Shown here piece after piece: positions 44,826-58,324 of a DNA stretch of 64,000 nt. Numbering within the stretch: the stretch's first letter is position 1; the number at the start of each line of letters is the position of its first letter. This DNA is from Cocos nucifera (Eukaryota; Streptophyta; Magnoliopsida; Arecales; Arecaceae): assembly GCA_006176705.1 (NCBI GenBank), contig QRFJ01002107.1, positions 186,001-250,000 of the forward strand, written 5' to 3'. The position numbers and the translations under genes are program-made. The notes under the pieces were generated by a model. It searched no databases, was not told the origin of the DNA, and saw only the letters and a list, made by a program, of their open reading frames with translations.

Positions 44826-46000
44826 TTTATTTTCTCTTTATAGATTTTTGAATTTTCATAAGCTTCTCATCTTAATTCATCTAATTTGGTCAATTATAAC
44901 ATCCGGTTAGAACCAACTTGATTCAGATTAAAATTTAATTGCTTTATTGCCCAATATGCTTTATGTTCAAGTTCTATCAGAAGGTGACATGCTTTTCATT
45001 GATCAATCTATAAAGATACATTCCAATAGAGGTTTTATAAGCTATCCTATAGGCCCATAATGCATCATCTAATCGATCTGATCAATCTTTTTCATCTGAT
45101 CTAATAGTCTTTTGTAAGATATTCTTAATCTCTCTATTGGATACTTCTACTTGGCCACTTGTTTATGGATAGTATGGTGTAGCTATCTTATGTGTCACCC
45201 TATATTTTCATAATAGCATTCGGAACTGGTAGTTTATGAAGTGGGTACCTCCATCGCTAATGATAGCACGTGAAAATTTGAACCTAGAAAAGATATTATT
45301 TTGAATAAATTTTAAGATTACTTTATCATCATTGGTTCATGTTGCGATTGCTTCAATCCACTTAGAAATATAATCAATGGCCACCAAAAAATATTCAAAA
45401 TCATTAAAGGGTGGAAAAGGTCCCATAAAATTAATTCTCCAAACATCAAAAAATTTAACTACCAAGATGGGGTTTAAAGGCATCATGTCTTTCTTTAAAA
45501 TATTTTCTAAGGTTTGACACTTAAGACATTCTTGGCTAAAAATATAGGCATCTTTAAATAATGGCATCATGTCTTTCTTTAAAATATTTCCTAAGGTTTG
45601 ACACTTAAGACATTCCTGGCTAAAAATATAGGCATCTTTAAATAATGTAGGCCAATAAAAACCACTTTACAATACTTTGGCCATAGTTTTTCTTCTAGAA
45701 AAATGTCTTCCGTAAGTAAGAGTATGATAGAATTGTAAGATACTCAACTATTTAGACTCAGAAACACATCTACAAATGATCTAATCTGCACAAATTCTAA
45801 AAAATTTAGGATCTTCATAAAAATAGTATTTAATTTGAGCAAAGAATCGATCCTTTTCATTCTTAGATCAGACATCAGAAATTTGTCCTACTACTAAGTA
45901 ATTAACAATATCTGCAAACCAAGGGGCTTTTGTATGTGAAACTGCCAATAATTGCTCATCTAAAAAAGATTCTTCGATTGACATAGATTCACTATCTTCA
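44826..46000 (-). pseudogene. G3 integrase
   Basis: Zinc-finger end: KDAYIFSQECLKCQTLENI at 45500-45570, followed by GPFPPFNDFEYFLVAIDYIS and KWIEAIAT (catalytic core start, first D). Then AIISDGGTHFINYQF near 45230 (second D), HKIATPYYPQTSGQVEVSN at about 45170 (third acidic residue E), and LDDALWAYRIAYKTSIGM. The tail NLNIKHIGQ matches the Athila C-terminal block. It ends in IYKEK-like text at 44835. Stops are frequent at both ends. An 84-bp in-frame tandem duplication (45479-45646) copies the CX2C half of the zinc finger. The stretch 45650-46000 is the weakly readable RNase H to integrase linker. Confidence 0.85.
45479..45646 (-). repeat. 84-bp in-frame tandem duplication in G3 integrase
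   Basis: Units 45479-45562 and 45563-45646 differ at only two positions. 84 bp equals 28 codons, and each unit encodes the ECLKCQTLENILKKD segment, so the zinc-finger cysteines are doubled without a frameshift. Confidence 0.93.
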
Positions 46001-47640
46001 ACTAGGATTTTAGATAGATGATCTGCTACAACATTCTCAGATTCCTTCTTATCTCAAATTTCTATATCAAATTATTATAGCAATAAAATCTATTTAATCA
46101 ATCATGATTTAGTATCTTTCTTTAAGAGCTGGTATTTCAAAGCTGAATGATCTGAATAAATCATGATTTTGATCCTAACAAGTATGATCTAATTTTTTCA
46201 TGGACAAATACTATAGCTAGTAACTCTTTTTCAATTGTGGTATAATTCATTTGAGCTTTATTCAGAGTTCTACTAGCATAATTGATTACTATGGGACATT
46301 TGTTTATCCTTTGACCCTGGATAGCTCCTATGGCAAAGTTTGAAGCATCACACATAATTTCAAAAGGTAGTGACCAATTCGGAGATTGAATAATTAGGGC
46401 TTTGGTAGCAACTTCGCTCAAGAATTCATAAGCTTTAAGACAATCTTCATCAAAGTTAAAAGGAACATCCTTAGCTAATAATTACATAAAGGACGAGAAA
46501 TCTTAGAAAAGTCTTTGATGAAGCGATGATGGCCAAGAAAGGATCAAGTTTGTTTGATAGAATTGGTTAGACGTAATTTAGAAATTAAGTCAACTTTTGC
46601 TTTATCAACCTCAATCCCTCTCTTAGACACTATATGTCCTAGCATAATCCCTTCTTGAACCATGAAGTGGCTCTTTTCTTAGCTTAAAACTAAATTAGCC
46701 TCAATACATCATTGCAATATTTTCTTCAATTATTGAGGCAACTCTCAAAAGATTCTCCAAATCCCAAAAAATCATCCATGAATATTTCCAAAAAGTCTCC
46801 TATCATGTTCGAAATATTGACATCATGCATCTTTGAAAAGTCGCGATGCATTACATAATCTAAAAGGCATTCTATGGAAAGTAAAAGTTCCATAAGGGCA
46901 TGTGAAGGAGGTCTTTTTCTAATCTCCTGAGTAGATTGCTACCTGGATATATCCTGAGTATCCATCTAGAAAATAAAAATATTATTGGTCAGCTAGTCTC
47001 TCTGGGATTTGATCAATAAAGGATAACGAAAAGTGATCTTTTCGGATGGTTGTATTGAGTTTTCTATAATCTATACAGACACGCCATCCAGTGAAAAGTC
47101 ATATTGGTACTAGGTCCCCATGATCAGTGCGGACAATCGTGAGTCCAGATTTTTTTGGAACAACTTATGTTGGACTCACCTAGTGGCTATCAGAAATAGG
47201 ATAAATAATACCGGCATCTAACCATTTACTTACCTCTTTCTTGACTACTTCTTGCATATTAGGGTTGAGCCGTCTTTGCATTTCTTGAGTTGGTTTTGCA
47301 ATATCTTCAATGTAAATGTGGCGCATACATATTGATGGACTAATGCCTTTTAAATCGATGATGGTCCAACCTATGGCTTTCTTATATGTTTTCAAAACAT
47401 CTATTACTTGGTCTTCCTATTCAGGAGTTAGGTCAGAAGCAATGATTATTGGCAGGATTTTTTTTGATCCTAGAAATACATACTTAAGTGATTCGGACAA
47501 AGGTTTTAGTTCAAGTTGTGGTGGGGCCTGAATTGAAGGATATAATGGTTCAATTTTTTGCTCGGGTAAGGGCTCAATTTTCATTGACCAAGGTAATGTA
47601 TGTGATGGGTGAGTTGAATCAAGTAGGGCATTCACCTCCC
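46001..47640 (-). pseudogene. G3 reverse transcriptase and RNase H
   Basis: The lead-in QAPPQLELKPLSESLKYVFL at about 47500 and LPIIIASDLTPE are the usual Athila RT start. LKTYKKAIGWTIIDLKGISP follows, then RRLNPNMQEVVKKEVSKWL and AGIIYPISDS. The palm domain has VCIDYRKLNTTIRKDHFSL at about 47060 and FLDGYSGYIQVAI. The active site FMDD is intact (minus strand of 46771-46782). RNase H at 46161-46421 reads LPFEIMCDASNFAIGAIQG, NYASRTLNKAQMNYTTIEKE and LLAIVFVHEKIRSYL, with its first catalytic D (CDAS) and E present. Several stops and a frameshift near 46900 make it inactive. Confidence 0.9.
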
Positions 47641-47769
47641 GATCTGAAATTTCTTTGACAAGCTTATTCAGAAGATCATTCTTAAGTAAATTTAAGGAAG
47701 AATTAGATTCAACTATCTTGTCTATCTGATCGATTACAAAGCAGTCTTCCTCCTCTTGAGTGTGCTAAG

Positions 47770-48190
47770 AGGCATTAAAAATATTTATTCTTATTTTTTG
47801 ATCTCCAAAAGAAATGTCCATGGCTCCTGTCTTACAATTGATATTAGTATTGGCAATAGTTGGGAATAGATGATCTAGAATTATGAGATTTTGGTTCAGT
47901 TCTTGGGATGGCTACATATCAAGTATGAGGAAGTCTACTAGAAAATAACATTTATCTACTCTAACTAAAATATCTTCAATTAGATCATGTGGTATTTTTA
48001 TAGATCTATCGATTAATTGCAAAATAATCGATATCGGTTTAAGTTCTCCTATACCAAATTTTTCATAAATTGAGGTTGGAAGTAGGTTCACACTAGCTCC
48101 TAAGTCTAATAATGCTCGGTTAAAGATTATGCCTCCTATAACACATGAAATTAATGGAGCATCAGCATCTTTCATTTTTTGAGGGAATGG
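47770..48190 (-). pseudogene. G3 aspartic protease
   Basis: KMKDADAPLISCVIGGIIF leads to NRALLDLGASVNLLPTSIY, with the DLGAS active site intact. GIGELKPISIILQLIDRSI and the flap IPHDLIEDILVRVDK follow. The end of the domain, LDHLFPTIANTNINCKTG, has lost the usual ILGRPFLAT start. One stop interrupts near 47912. It is the best preserved protease in the window. Confidence 0.88.
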
Positions 48191-50090
48191 GTCTAACAGG
48201 ACTGCACTTACATCCTCAATAGCATAATTCTTTTAGTTCATGGCTCATGCTTTTGAGTACAAAGTTCTTTGAGAAATTTAGCATAGATCAGGACATGCTA
48301 AATTACATCGAGAAGGGATAAATTAATATACACTTATTTAAATAGTTCCATTAACTTCATGTTACGTGCTTCTTGCTTTTTACGGGAAGAGCCTACTTCT
48401 AAGGCTTGAGGGAATGGAGCTTTGGGTTTATATATCTCGAGTAACTCATCTATTCTCCTTTTTTCTTTATTTATCTTATTAGAACCTGTATCAGTACTAG
48501 TTCTGGGCTCAGGTTCTTCTGTGTGGTTAGCTTTAGTACTAACCTCTTCTTCTAAATTTTCTTCTTGACTAGCATCAGTACTAGCCTCTATTTCCTAGTC
48601 CTGGTATGGATCCTTAAGAATCCTACCACTTCGAAGTTTAGAAATTACTTTGGCATTCTCTAATTAAGGATTCTTAGGTGGAATGATGGGTTGATGACTA
48701 AATCAAGGTGGTTGATGGATATTGGATGGGTTATTTTTAGGATTGGCAATCGATTGGCTTGGTAACTGACTTGGTTCTCTTCTCATACTAGACTCTGCTA
48801 ATTATCCTATTTGAGCTTCTAGCCTGGCGATGGATTATTGTTGATTTAGAATTGATTATTATTGAGATAGGATTAATTATTGTAGCCAGTTAAATTAATC
48901 GTCGACTAGATTGGTCTGTTGAGAAGGTGGGTATAAGGGCTGATTATAATATGGTGGCTGGAAAGGCTGACTAGGCTGACCTCTATTATAGGCATAGTTT
49001 TGGTATTGAGGTCTATTCTAATAATTTTATACTAATGGAGTTTGGGTCTAAATCTGAGTCTATTATGATTTCCAAGAAAAATTAGGATGATTTCTCCAAT
49101 CTGGGTTTTATGTGTTTGAAAATGGGTCATTGAATGATTTGGAATAATCTTGAGCAGCTTAAACTTATTCTTAGATAAAGGATGGAAATTATGCAGTCAT
49201 GAAACATTCACTCACATTATGGGTTGGGCTAGCACAAACAGAATAAATCTCCTGATAATTGGAAGGTGGTGTGTATTGTATAAGAGATTGTTGACCTAGA
49301 TTTAGGAATTGATCTAATTTTTGGGCAAAAAGGTTGATTTTATTTACTAGGTTCATGTCAGCCTTAGAGCTTGGTTCTGGATTTTTGATTTCATATATTC
49401 CTACCCATTTTTTATGAGAAATTGATCTTTCATAAGAGGATAATGAAGCGTGGTTAATCAATTTTTTACTTAAAGTTTTAAACAAGGTATAAGCTTCATC
49501 CTCACTTTTGCTCATAAATGCACCTCCATAGAATATATCTACTATTTGTCTGTATTGTTCTCCTAAGCCTTCATAGAAAGCTTGGATGATTTACCACTTA
49601 GATAGACTATGATGTGGACATTTTCTAAGAAAGTTTCTTAAGTCTTTCCTATGATTCATGAATTTGTTTTTCTGTAAGCTGAGCAAATGCAGTGATAGCT
49701 TGCCTCATAGTATTGGTTCGACCTATGGGATAAAATTTCTTAAAAAATTCATGTTGCATCTCTGCCCATGTTTGAATTTATTTTCCTATTATTCCAAGCC
49801 AATACTTTGCTTTATCTTTTTTCGAGAAAGGGAACAATATCAGTCTAAGGTCATCATCAGAAAATTCTAGATTTTATCAAAGAATAGATTTCTAAAAATT
49901 CATCTAGATGCTTGTAAGGATCTTCATTGGTATTTCCATAGAAAGATGGGAGCATCTAGATTGTGATCGACTTGATTTCATAATAGCTAGCAGGGATATC
50001 TGGTAATTGAATACAAGTCGATGGATTATAGGTAGAAGGAATAAAGAATTCCTTTATCTACCTAGGTGGTTTTCCATTATTTCTAGCCAT
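48191..50090 (-). pseudogene. G3 Athila-like gag
   Basis: Starts MARNNGKPP at 50090. The capsid core contains MLPSFYGNTNEDPYKHLDEF and the MRQAITAFA-like segment. The best open part, 49515-49189, reads KADMNLVNKINLFAQKLDQF and then YSVCASPTHNVSECFMTA, a CX2-3CX4HX4C-like knuckle. Downstream are NPDWRNHPNFSWKS and PYYNQPLYPPSQQTNLVDD, typical of Athila gag C-termini, then an acidic linker at about 48530 (EPEPRTSTDTGSNK) and RRIDELLEIYKPKAPFPQAL before protease. Numerous stops. G0 gag is a second copy of the first 700 bp. Confidence 0.85.
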
Positions 50091-51211
50091 TTGATTTTTA
50101 GGTTTTATATGAATCAGTCATTCAATTTTGGAATTTGGTTTAACAAGATTAGGTAATAGCGATCTCCTACCGTGCATGTACTAGTGCAACCCTAATATAT
50201 GATTCAAATTTTTTTATAAATATTTTTATTATTTTTTAGAGAAAAAAAGAGAAGAGAAAGAAGAGAGTTTTAAGGAAGAGTCCTAAGGAGTCCTAAATCT
50301 TGAGATGATAGAGAAGAATTAATTATATTTATATTTTATGTTAATTAGCCAACAAATTAGACAAGCAATCCTGACTAAGGATTGTTCTAAATCTAGATAG
50401 CTCTTAACCGTCAAGGTCATCTTTAAGCCCTCTAAGTAGAGAATCAGCCAATCAACTAGTTAGGTAGTGTAAGGTTGATGGGAGTCCCCCGTTGCTTTTC
50501 TTAGATACTAATTATGCTTAGCCAGGTAAGCTAACATAATCAATTATAAACCATCTTTCTTTGAACCCAGTCATTCTTGAACCACTTTTCTTAGATACTA
50601 GATAAATTGACTAACCCTAATCTGGTCCAACTCTTAGGATTCCTTATCCTATTGAGCTCGAGTTTCTAGAGCCGATGTCTAATTGATTTTAATTTAAAGA
50701 CTTAGATCAATGATGGATGCTGGTTGATTATTTATGGGCTAAGAAAGGATGATCAAATTTCTACCTTATCTTATTTAATTAGGTTATGCCCTTAATTTGA
50801 TTTAATATGAATATGCATAAAAAAAATTTTCAAGCAAGGGTTTCTATGCAATTTAAACTAGATACATGCAACTAATTAAATTTTGAGAAACTTACCTTGC
50901 TTCCAGCAATCACTAATAAAAGTAAAAATAAAAATAATACTAATATGATAGATGCTCTAAGTAATTAGAATTTCTACTCTTATCATAAGATTTTTAATTA
51001 GATTTAAGTGGATAATTTTTAATTAATTTAAAAATAAAGTAAATAATAATAAAAAAATTTAAGATTTTGGATTGATCTCACGAAATAAGATTGGAAGCTT
51101 CCTCCTTGCCCTAATCTTTTTGTTCTTCTTTTTTTTATAAAATAAATAAGAAAAAGATAGTAAATGATAATAAAAAAAAATCAAAAAAATAAAAAATTTT
51201 AATTTTTTATG
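50091..51211 (-). other. G3 untranslated leader
   Basis: 1.1 kb, AT-rich, collinear with 706-1736 of G0, including the GGGAGTCCCCC block at about 50480. No ORF is supported. Confidence 0.7.
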
Positions 51212-51231
51212 CCTTCCTAGCAATGATGCTA
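51212..51231 (-). promoter_or_regulatory. G3 primer binding site, decayed tRNA-Asp type
   Basis: Minus strand TAGCATCATTGCTAGGAAGG, again the Athila-type site with transitions, six bases from the LTR at 51238. Confidence 0.72.
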
Positions 51232-51237
51232 AAAACT

Positions 51238-52871
51238 TGATAGATCGCGATACCATCGTTAAAATATTATAATTATTAGTTTAATTCTGACTTCTTTTTA
51301 AAATAATTTAAAGTATGTAGACAGTAGCAAGTCGGATCGAATCTATAAGAAGGCAATGATTTTATTTTGAAATCTTTGATTTTTTTTATAAAAAGAAAAG
51401 AAAAAGAGTTTGGAATTAAAATTTAAGTCAGAAAATAAAGTTGCAAAAATTAAATAATGTGGAAGAATTAAATTTTGGTACTAGAATCTACTATTTAAAT
51501 CTAGCATATACTTACAAATAAATTAAAGAGCAATTAAAATAAAGCAGCAGAATTTAAAGAGCAAGAAATTAAAGAATAGAAATTAAAAGAGCAATAAATT
51601 AAATTTTATATTAAAACTTGGAATTCAAATACAATAATTGAAAAGAAAATGAGAAGAAATAAAAATGAAAAAACTCTTAATCTCATATCAACAGCAGCGT
51701 GGTGATGGCATAGAAGTCTGACTCTTCCTCTCGATATCGTCTGTCTCGAAGCAACCTTCAGCCAAAGCCTCACTTCCATCCTTTACCATGGCTTCTCCTA
51801 GATCAGATGTATCAACTCTAGGATCCTGGGATCTTTTAATAGCTGTTGGAGGGCTAGAGCCTTTGCTACTGGACAATGTGAGACTAAAATAGTGTATAGA
51901 TTTGTGTTTGTTGAAAAAATCAAGAGAAAATCATTGGATATGAAGTCATTTGAGTTCTGACCATTAGATGGTGATCCAAAGCTCCAAAAAATACTAAAAA
52001 TGCTCATCAATCAGCCCAATTTGAGTAAAAAAATATTCTAGCCATCCGATCGCACTTGATGGAGAAAATCGGGCCATTAGATCAAAGCCTGGATCTTTGA
52101 ATTGCTATCGGGCACTTCCAAGGCCGTCGGATCACGTCTAAAGCATGCACTGCCATAGGATCACATAGATGAAGCTAATAGCATTCAAATCAAACCCAAA
52201 AATCACCACGGTCGTCCGATCTTGATCGAGATCCACCGCTACCATCCGATCATGCACTTACTATTCCCATAGACCACGTGGACCGGGTATGCCACAAATC
52301 GCAATCACCGCACACCTTGGCCTATGAAATTATGAAACTACCCCTATAATCTGCAATGAATTTTTTTGTAAACTCTTTAAGGTTCTTGATCCATCATGTG
52401 GCATCCTATGATTGGGTTCCTTCTACTGAGCTAGCAATCTATGCATGATTTCATGGATCGATTGCTAGTTTATTGTACACCAACGAGCTTAATAGGCTAG
52501 TGGGCTAGCGGGCTAAAACTACGCATGGGCTCTATGAGCTAGCAGGCCGGTTTCTCTAGCTGGGCCGGCTTGCTAGCATGCTGGCTGTGCTAGGCGCGCC
52601 AGCTTCTATGGCTGGGCTGAGCGCGCCAGCTAAGCCGATTTAATTTTTTATTTTATTTTTATTTTTATTTTTATTTCTTTAAAAATTTATATTGGATCCA
52701 TTGTAACTCTAATTTGCTCCAAATTTATTTTGTTGTGATCAAAAAAATGAGCTCTTTTTTATTAATAAATTATTTTTTTATATTAAATTAATAAAAATAT
52801 TAATTTTTAAAAATAAATATAAATAAATTATTAAATTAATATTTTTATTAATAAATTTATGATACTTATCA
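51238..52871 (-). repeat. G3 5' LTR
   Basis: 1634 bp, TGATAGATCGCG to TGATACTTATCA, collinear with the G0 LTR. The terminal AT hairpin is at 52786-52853, and GC-rich GCTGGC / GCGCGCCAGC words lie at 52540-52640. The right flank CTTTT is D1 sequence. Confidence 0.88.
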
Positions 52872-55357
52872 CTTTTAGATCTTTTACTTTTTGATTTTTC
52901 TCATGAAAATATCCCACAAAAGTTGGAGAAGAAGGATTCTCAAAGAAATCCTAAGAGAAGACCTTCTTCTCTTCTTCTCTCATCAGGACATGATCAAATC
53001 ATATCCAAAAAGGACAACCATGCCCTAACTCTTTGGAGCACTCATCCAAAAAGGATTAGATCATATCCTCTATGCCCTCTCTCCTTTATTTTTTGATTTT
53101 ACTCATGAAAAATCTCATAAAAAGATAGACATAAAGGGTTAGAAAGAAACATCTAAGAGAATACAATTTTTCTCTTACCTTTCTCTCTTTAAGACATCAA
53201 CTTTTGATATCTTAATGAAGTCTCTCCTCCAAGAAACTTAGCACCCATGACCTCCACGCCTCTTCTCACCTTTTTTCTGATTTGTGCATGAATTTTCTCA
53301 GGTTTCTCATGTTCTCCTCCTATCTTATAGGAGGCACCCCAAAACCAATTAAGACTGGGTCACAAGACCAAGTCAAAGATGGAATTTATAGACTCTTAGG
53401 GGGCATCCAACTCTTGGACGTCCACCCTCCTATTTTTTCTATGTGAGAACCAGGAAGTCATGCACATAATGAGAAGAAAATTGGGCAACAAAAAAAATGT
53501 TGGGCATGGCTTATTGGCGCAAAGAAGGGAGGAGGTAGTTTTGGATAATTGGGACTCTATCATATAGAGTTCTAATCTAAACCAACTCCAAATTTGATCA
53601 AGTCAAATTCTAATTCAAAACAACTAGAAGAGGGGTGTGGAAAACCTTTCTTAGGCATGGAAAATCACATGCAAAAACTTCAAAATTAAATATAGGGTGT
53701 GGAGATGTTTGGCACAAGGGTGAAGGGAGGAGTCCTAGTCTAACTAGGACACTCCTATTTTGACTAGATCAAAATCTTTTGAATCCAATTCAAAATAATT
53801 TTGAGTCAACCTAATTAATAGAAAATTCTAATCTAATTAGAATTCTAATTAAATTAAATTTAATTAAATTTAAATCTAGTTTAATTTTTAATCAAATTAG
53901 AAATTAGGTACACTCAAATTCTAATTGAACTAGGACTCATTCTTCCTTGCAATTGACTTATCCAATAAATCAATTAGACTTAATCTAATTAAATATAAAC
54001 TAATTTTAATTAAATTTAATTTAATTAATCTTAATCTCAGTCTAATTGCTCAATTGAATTGAGCCAATTAGCAATCTAATTGCTAATTGATCCTCTTGTA
54101 ACACTTGCATTAGGTCAAACATCAATCGTATTGATTGTTTGACCTTAGAATGATTCTAAATCATCGATTAACCATCTGATCAGATTACAATCTCTAATAT
54201 GTATGATTTCATAGGTTCGAATCTAAGTCAGTAGTACAAAAATTAATTTTTATACCAATCAGAATGACCATCTAGCAAAGGTACCCGACGTCCAGATAGA
54301 TTAAATGTATGCAAAGCAACATTCTTAGAACCCTGGCATATGGTTACCATATAATTCATCCATTTGATCAATAATACTTAAGATGACTTCGAGTATGTTG
54401 TCAACACTTATACAAGTCATCCATATTATGTCTCAAAATTTTGCAAATCTCGTGACTCCTTACGAGAATTACCTAGGCCTAGGTTTTACTAAATTGAAAC
54501 ACACCAAGACATTCACTTTCTAAAGTTAATTAGGAGTGGTCAATCCCATCTTGACTCATACATTGATTCTATAAATACTTGACTATATCCTAAAATAATT
54601 CAAATCTGTATTAGAAATATAGATAGTCCGATATTAAAGTACAGTGAGTTGCTTGTAAGTCATCATAGTGATCTCAAGTCGGAGGGATACTTATATCCAT
54701 TATGCTTAGCTAGCTACTCTTGATAGGAGAGTGCTACATTGGTCATGTTCATTGCGAATGTACTCCTACATCTCATTTGAATGCCATACCGGTGTCTCCA
54801 CACCACTTGGTTATGAGGACAACCAATGCATATGACATATAGCAACCTTCACTTGATAAGTTATCATCCTAGTTAATAACTTATCATTTAGTCATGAATA
54901 ATTTAAGAACCATCTATTAAATTCTTCTTTATTAATTAAGTATGGTTCTAAGTATTAGCACATCACCATGGCATCACCTAGCTGTGATACCAAGTGTTGG
55001 AATAATCGGTACTGATTTAATACCAATTATTATGCCTACGACTGCTCGAAATCACAGTCGTAGATTCGATCTTTTGCACGAACCTGGGTATCAATCCAGA
55101 AATATGAAGAAGAGCAAAAAAAATTGATGGTAGCACCTAGGACTTGGCATCAAAACTAGAGAGAAAAGAGATAAGAGAGTTAGAAAGAAAAGCTGTATAT
55201 TGATTCCACTCTCTTGTAAAGATTACAATACCTAGATTTATATATCTTAGAATTTTTGCTATATCACATGAACCCTAATAAATTCAAACTCTAGCTGAAA
55301 AACTCTCCTAGGCTAACCCAATACATGAAAGCACTCACCGAGCCCATAGACACCCAT

Positions 55358-58022
55358 TGAAGAAACCAGATCTAAGGTTTCATGGATAGATCTTGAAACT
55401 TTTCAAGATTAGGCAGTGAAAGAATTAAATAAATTAAATATTTATTTAAATAAATATATAAATATCTAGATCTCAGATCTATTATATGATCAAGGTATGA
55501 TATTAAATCAAAAATTAAAAATATAAAGGAGAAGGAAAGGTTGATCACATTTACCTAGATCTATACTACATCTAATGCAGGTATGAAATCAATAGATCAG
55601 ATCTATTACCTATGCAAGTTAAACATTCTAACTTGCTGATCCAGGCTTGAGGATGAAGTCATGAGCCACACATACATCCAGCCTCTAGGAGTCGTCCATA
55701 CGAGCCTATGAACTCTGATCTAAAGTCCGATGCAGGAAATCAGCACAGCATGCTAGTACCATGCTGATCTTTTTTTGACGGTCAATCCGATGCTTTCTTC
55801 TTCAAAACTCAGACTCTTAAAAATATGAGAAAAAAGAGGAGAGTTTTTTGATCTAAGACTCTCTTAGAAAAAACTCAAAAGAAGGAGGAGAGATGAAGAA
55901 TAAAATAGCCCTAGAAGAAGATCCTCTTCTTCTTCTCTTTTCTCTCATCTAGATACCTAGTTTGGTGCCTATGGAACCCCCATTCCTAAGGACCATCTTT
56001 CTCTGATTTTTGCACACCCCAAACCTCTCCCAATGTTCTATATTTTATGAAAAAATCAGACCAAAATTCATCCAAAATTTATAAAATAGAAGAGTCCTTG
56101 TCTAGGTCAAAAACTAGACAAGGAAAGGGCAAACAGGGCAAGATAAGGGGCGCCCAACTCTTGGGTGCCTCCTCCACAATTATTGGCATGGACCAGTAAG
56201 GGAGGGCATACAAAAAAGAGGTTTCTTATGTGGAATAAGAGAAGAATTAATAAAAGAGGGGGCGGCACTCAAGGGAAGGTGTTTTGGTCAATAAGAATTC
56301 TATCTCATAGAATCCTAAAGCAAAACTAACTCCCCTTTTGACTTGGTCTTCCAACAAATTGCCTTATGAGAAAAGGAGGGAGAGAGGGGTGTGCATGAAC
56401 ATCAGGGAGAGGAGATCTCATACACAAAATAAAGATAAGTGGGCGTGGTGGGTGTGGGCTAAGGTGGCACAAGGTTAGGAAAGTCCTAGTCATACTAGGA
56501 CTTCCAATTTGACTTGGTCAAACAAATTCTTTTAATCAAATTAAATCAGATTTATTTCAACCCAATTAGAATAGATCTTACTCCAACTAAGACCTTAATT
56601 AAATCAAATTAAATTTTAATTTAATTTCTAATTAAATTAGATATTTGGTTGATATAAGTCCTAGTCTCACTAGGACTTCCAATTTGACTTGGTCCAACTT
56701 GATCTTTAGACCAAATAAAATTAGAATTTATTTAACCTAATTAAAATAAATTTTTATCTAATTAAGAATCTAATTAAATTAGATTAAATTAGATTTAATT
56801 TTGATTCAATTTTTAATCAAATTAGAAATTGGGTTGACCCATGTCCTAATTGAACTAGGACTAGTTCTTCCTTGCACTTGGCTTATCCAATAAGCAATTG
56901 GACTTAATCCAATCAAGTCCAAACTAAATTTAATTAAATTATATTTAATTAAACTTAATCTTAGCCCTCTGGCTTAGTCAAATTAAGTTAATTAGTAATC
57001 TAATTACTAATTGATCCTCCTGCAACACTTGCATTAGGTTAAACATCAATCGTATTGATTGATTAATCCTAGAATGATTCTTAATCATTGATCAACCATC
57101 CGATCAGATTGTGAGCTCTAATGTATGTGACCTTATAGGTCTGAACCTAAGTCGGTAGTATAAGAATAGATTTTTATACCAATCGAACTGATCATCTAGT
57201 AATGATACCCGACGGCCGAATAGGTCGAATGTATAGAACAACATCCTTAGAACCCATGTGGATATAGTTTTCATATAATTCATCCCCTTGATCAAAATGC
57301 TCATAGGACATGTCAAAGTTCAACTATCAACTCTGATCAGATTGTCCATATTGTATTTCAAAATACCAAATCCATCTGATTGATTATCCTAGCCAAGGTT
57401 TTGCTATATTGAAATATAGTGATACATTCTTCTCCAACTCTTGGAGTGGTCAATTCCATCTTGATCACACACCAACTTCGTAAGTACTTGACTGTGCTCA
57501 AAAGTCTTTCGTTACTAAATTAAAAATTCAGTTAGTCTAGTACCAAAGCATAGTAAGTTGCTTGCAAGTTACTGAAGTGATCTCAGGTCTAAGGGATACT
57601 TATACCTATATCCCATCAGAGATATTTTTGACAGCATAATGCTCTAAAGTTGGTCACGTTCAATGACGATGTACCCATACATCTCATCTGTATGTCATAC
57701 TAGTATCTCCACACTCCTTGGTTAAGAGGACAATCAACCTATATGGCATACAGTGACCTATGCTCGATAGATGTTGTCGTCCTAATTAACAGCCTATTAT
57801 TTGATCATGAATAAATTTAAGGACTAATCGATAAATCCTCTCTTTATCGAATCTAAATAGTCCTAAGGACTTCATCACAATAATGAAGTTCGTTAGAAGA
57901 TGAATACTTTATGATGAAAAGATGCCAAAAATATATTTTATTCATTAATGAATCAATTACAAATATAAAGTAGTTCAACCGTTAATAGGCTGATGATTGG
58001 CTTAGGGATATATTTTCCAACA
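55358..58022 (-). repeat. D2, solo copia-like LTR with perfect TSD
   Basis: 2665 bp, TGAAGAAACC to TTCCAACA on the plus strand; on the minus strand it begins TGTTGGAAAATATATCC. Target duplication CCCAT is perfect (55353-55357, 58023-58027). It is collinear with D1 over most of its length (for example 57000-57850 with 54060-54950). An AATTAAATTTAAT-rich tract lies at 56560-56990. There is no coding region. Confidence 0.93.
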
Positions 58023-58174
58023 CCCATATCTCCCATGCTATCACCTCCTAGATCTAAACCCGACTCATACATGTATTAGCCACCTAAGATCTTATTGGAC
58101 CAGACCTTAAGACCCAAGTTCGTGCAAGAGATCGAATCTACAATTGTGGTTTTAAGCAGTCGTAGGTATAATAA

Positions 58175-58324
58175 TTGGTATCAAATTAGTATCGATTGTT
58201 CCAACACTTAGTATCAGAGCTAGGTGATGCCATGGTGATGTGCTAACACTTGGTATCAAATTAGTACTGATTGTTCCAATACTTGGGATCAGAGCTAAGT
58301 GATGCCATGGTGATGCGCTAACAC
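58175..58324 (+). repeat. 75-bp tandem duplication carrying a PBS-like word
   Basis: Units 58175-58249 and 58250-58324, each starting TTGGTATCAAATTAG and ending GCTAACAC, followed by a third partial start at 58325. Each contains a TCAGAGCTA word resembling an iMet primer site. Confidence 0.9.

Larger units (their letters stand above)
44790..52871 (-). mobile_element. G3, Athila-like gypsy element lacking its 3' end
   Basis: Minus-strand order from the right: 5' LTR 51238-52871, primer site 51212-51231, leader, gag from 50090, protease near 48100, RT, RNase H, integrase ending about 44800. The 3' non-coding region and 3' LTR are absent, and the element stops against T1. It is the reference copy for G0, whose gag, leader and LTR it matches. 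Its right flank is inside the D1 LTR. Confidence 0.88.
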
